From contig JAHDYN010000090.1 in the NCBI GenBank assembly GCA_023383735.1, positions 1-6,986 of the forward strand: 6,986 nt of DNA, in the 5' to 3' direction. Positions 5,701 through 6,986 of the stretch are shown here, piece by piece. Within the stretch, counting starts at the first letter, position 1. Each line of letters opens with the position of its first letter. Origin of the DNA: Gammaproteobacteria bacterium (lineage in GTDB: Bacteria; Pseudomonadota; Gammaproteobacteria; Steroidobacterales; GCA-2729495). Below the pieces are notes generated by a model. That model did not search any database, was not told the origin of the DNA, and worked only from the letters and a program-made list of their open reading frames with translations. The translations under genes were made by a program, and so were the position numbers.

Positions 5701-6986
5701 TCGCGTACCACGCCAAGATCGACCGGCTGCACCGGGGGAGCAGACGTTTCGGCACGCAGCACGTCGAGCACATGCCTGGCCAGCAATGCGCCGATCCGCG
5801 GATCTTCATTCGGCGGCTGCCACAGGCTCCAGGTGCCCCGATACTGCGACTGCACCGGCCGGTCCGGATCCGGTGGTCCCAGCGCGGGGTCGTAGCCCAG
5901 GTGTCCGAAGGCAGACACCTCGAAGGCCAGCGACGGATCGAGATCGTTGCGCAGCTTGTCAGGCGGTGTCGTGCGCGGTGGCGGATACGGCCTGCCATCG
6001 GCACAGCCGCCCATGGTGAAGCAGCAGGGCACCATCTCGGCACTGCCCGGCGCGGCCGGGCACATGGTATCCACCCACATGCCCCAGTAGTCGGCAAAAG
6101 GATGGCCGACTTCGGGATAGCGGACGAAATCACCCTGCGCGAAGTTCGACCAGCTCTTGTAGCCGATTTCCTTGCCGATCTGGTTCGGCACCTCGACGAG
6201 GTTCAGTACCGAGTCGACCATGATCTGCGGGAACGCGATCACGATATGGCGCACGCCATTGCGACGGAGTTCCTCCAGCGCGTCCCAGTACAGGTAGCCC
6301 ATGTCTCCCTGCGGCAGCGTTTCGGATTCATACAGCCAGGCATCGCCGAGATTCTCGCCACGCATCTCGCGACTGCGCTCGCGCCGCTCGAAGGCAGGCG
6401 GGCGCGCCACCGCCTGCGGGTTCTCCACCTTGCGCCCGAACCAGCCACCCAGCACATTGCCCGGCGCCAGACCCGGATGCCGGCCGAGGAGCAGGGCCTT
6501 GATGTTCGCATTGAGCAGCAGGGTGTCATCGATCTTCGGATCAAAGCCCGCATTGTTCTCGCGGGTCGCATGATTGATCAGCAGCACGCCGGTTTCCGCC
6601 CAGTCCACCCCGGGTGCGATGCGTGACTCGATGCCCTCGACGTGGAGCAGCGCCAGCGCGGGATCGGCTGCCACCGGGTTCGGGTTGCCCGCCAGCGGAA
6701 CTGTCCGGTCGTGCCGGGGGGCGCCCAGCGAAAGGGTCCACGCCGGTACATCTGCGGGATAGGACCGCGTCATCAGGTCCCCGGGATCGTTCGCCCAGCG
6801 TACCGGGGTGGTCGTGCCGTTGCGCCGGTCGAATGCGGCAACCACCTGGCGCGCGGTGTTCACCACATCAAAACTCTTGCAGAAGCGCACCCCGGATGTG
6901 GTGAGATCCACCATGATGATTTCCGTGACGCCGGCCCCCAGCAGGCGCTCGATCGGACCATCGACATCGTAGCGGTCCGGATCGCA
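5697..6986 (-). CDS. Large protein of unknown function, N-terminus beyond the window
   Basis: The frame is open from the right edge to a TGA at 5697-5699, giving 429 visible residues. An ATG at 6914 exists, but the 24 codons before it are also coding-like (RYDVDGPIERLLGAGVTEII), so the true start is outside the window. I do not recognise a family. Two stretches are similar alpha/beta units: helix GPIERLLGAGV followed by strand TEIIMVDL (10-28), and helix DALEELRRNGV followed by strand RHIVIAFP (235-253). The second is followed by VEVPNQIGKEIG (264-275). This loosely recalls the duplicated chelatase fold (ferrochelatase, CbiK, CbiX), but no catalytic site could be confirmed. Other notable parts are INHATRENN (137-145), GGWFGRK (180-186), a Cys cluster at 309, 321, 322 and 328, and a Pro-rich stretch (333-342). 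No membrane segment or signal is visible in this part. It is translationally coupled to the CPBP protease gene that follows. Confidence 0.75.
   Translation of the reverse strand, partial: CDPDRYDVDGPIERLLGAGVTEIIMVDLTTSGVRFCKSFDVVNTARQVVAAFDRRNGTTTPVRWANDPGDLMTRSYPADVPAWTLSLGAPRHDRTVPLAGNPNPVAADPALALLHVEGIESRIAPGVDWAETGVLLINHATRENNAGFDPKIDDTLLLNANIKALLLGRHPGLAPGNVLGGWFGRKVENPQAVARPPAFERRERSREMRGENLGDAWLYESETLPQGDMGYLYWDALEELRRNGVRHIVIAFPQIMVDSVLNLVEVPNQIGKEIGYKSWSNFAQGDFVRYPEVGHPFADYWGMWVDTMCPAAPGSAEMVPCCFTMGGCADGRPYPPPRTTPPDKLRNDLDPSLAFEVSAFGHLGYDPALGPPDPDRPVQSQYRGTWSLWQPPNEDPRIGALLARHVLDVLRAETSAPPVQPVDLGVVRE

Noticed and set aside
5367..6626. A 419-codon open frame on the plus strand.
   Set aside because: It is antisense to the CPBP and unknown genes. 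The opposite frame has real motifs (EEPGWRG, HALIN), whereas this one has none.

Overview
The window is GC-rich, densely coding DNA from a proteobacterium, most likely a gammaproteobacterium. The placement rests on the N-terminus of ribosomal protein L13 at the left edge, which closely resembles the gammaproteobacterial form (WYVVDAT, TLGRLAS, RLRGKHK, TPHVDTGDY). It also fits the GC-rich codon use and sigma70-type promoter spacing. The species cannot be named from this window. No RNA gene, CRISPR array, insertion sequence, phage gene or attachment site was found, and no stretch longer than about 190 bases lacks a gene.

Layout, left to right. (1) 1-158, minus: 5' end of rplM, running off the left edge. 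Its own promoter and a short leader lie in 159-254. (2) 337-2670, minus: a two-gene unit in which a glutaryl-CoA-dehydrogenase-like acyl-CoA dehydrogenase is followed almost directly by an AraC-family regulator with an arabinose-binding-type sensor domain. (3) 2671-2859: a divergent control region with an AT-rich patch and a tandem 7-base repeat. (4) 2860-3891, plus: a second, unrelated AraC-family regulator of the XylS type. (5) 3896-4795, minus: a flavin-reductase-like split-barrel protein with an extra C-terminal segment resembling the PCP_red module, converging on the regulator with only four bases between stop codons. (6) 4796-4908: a short gap with a good sigma70-type promoter for gene 5. 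(7) 4909-5700, minus: a CPBP-family intramembrane protease, whose GTG start overlaps the stop of (8) 5697-6986, minus, a large protein of unknown function whose N-terminus lies beyond the right edge.

How the genes may work together: the acyl-CoA dehydrogenase is the only clear metabolic enzyme. It is bracketed by two AraC regulators of different subfamilies, one probably co-transcribed with it and one transcribed divergently. This suggests an inducible catabolic step on an acyl-CoA, perhaps a dicarboxylyl-CoA such as glutaryl-CoA, under two separate inputs. That is inference; no CoA-transferase, ligase or transporter is present to name the substrate. The flavin-reductase-like gene may supply redox function to the same locus or be independent, since it has its own promoter. 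The CPBP protease and the unknown large protein form a separate, translationally coupled pair. rplM is housekeeping and simply adjoins the accessory genes. I did not find a clearly new multi-gene system. The most unusual items are the flavin-reductase/PCP_red-like architecture and the unrecognised 429-residue protein with two similar alpha/beta units coupled to a membrane protease.
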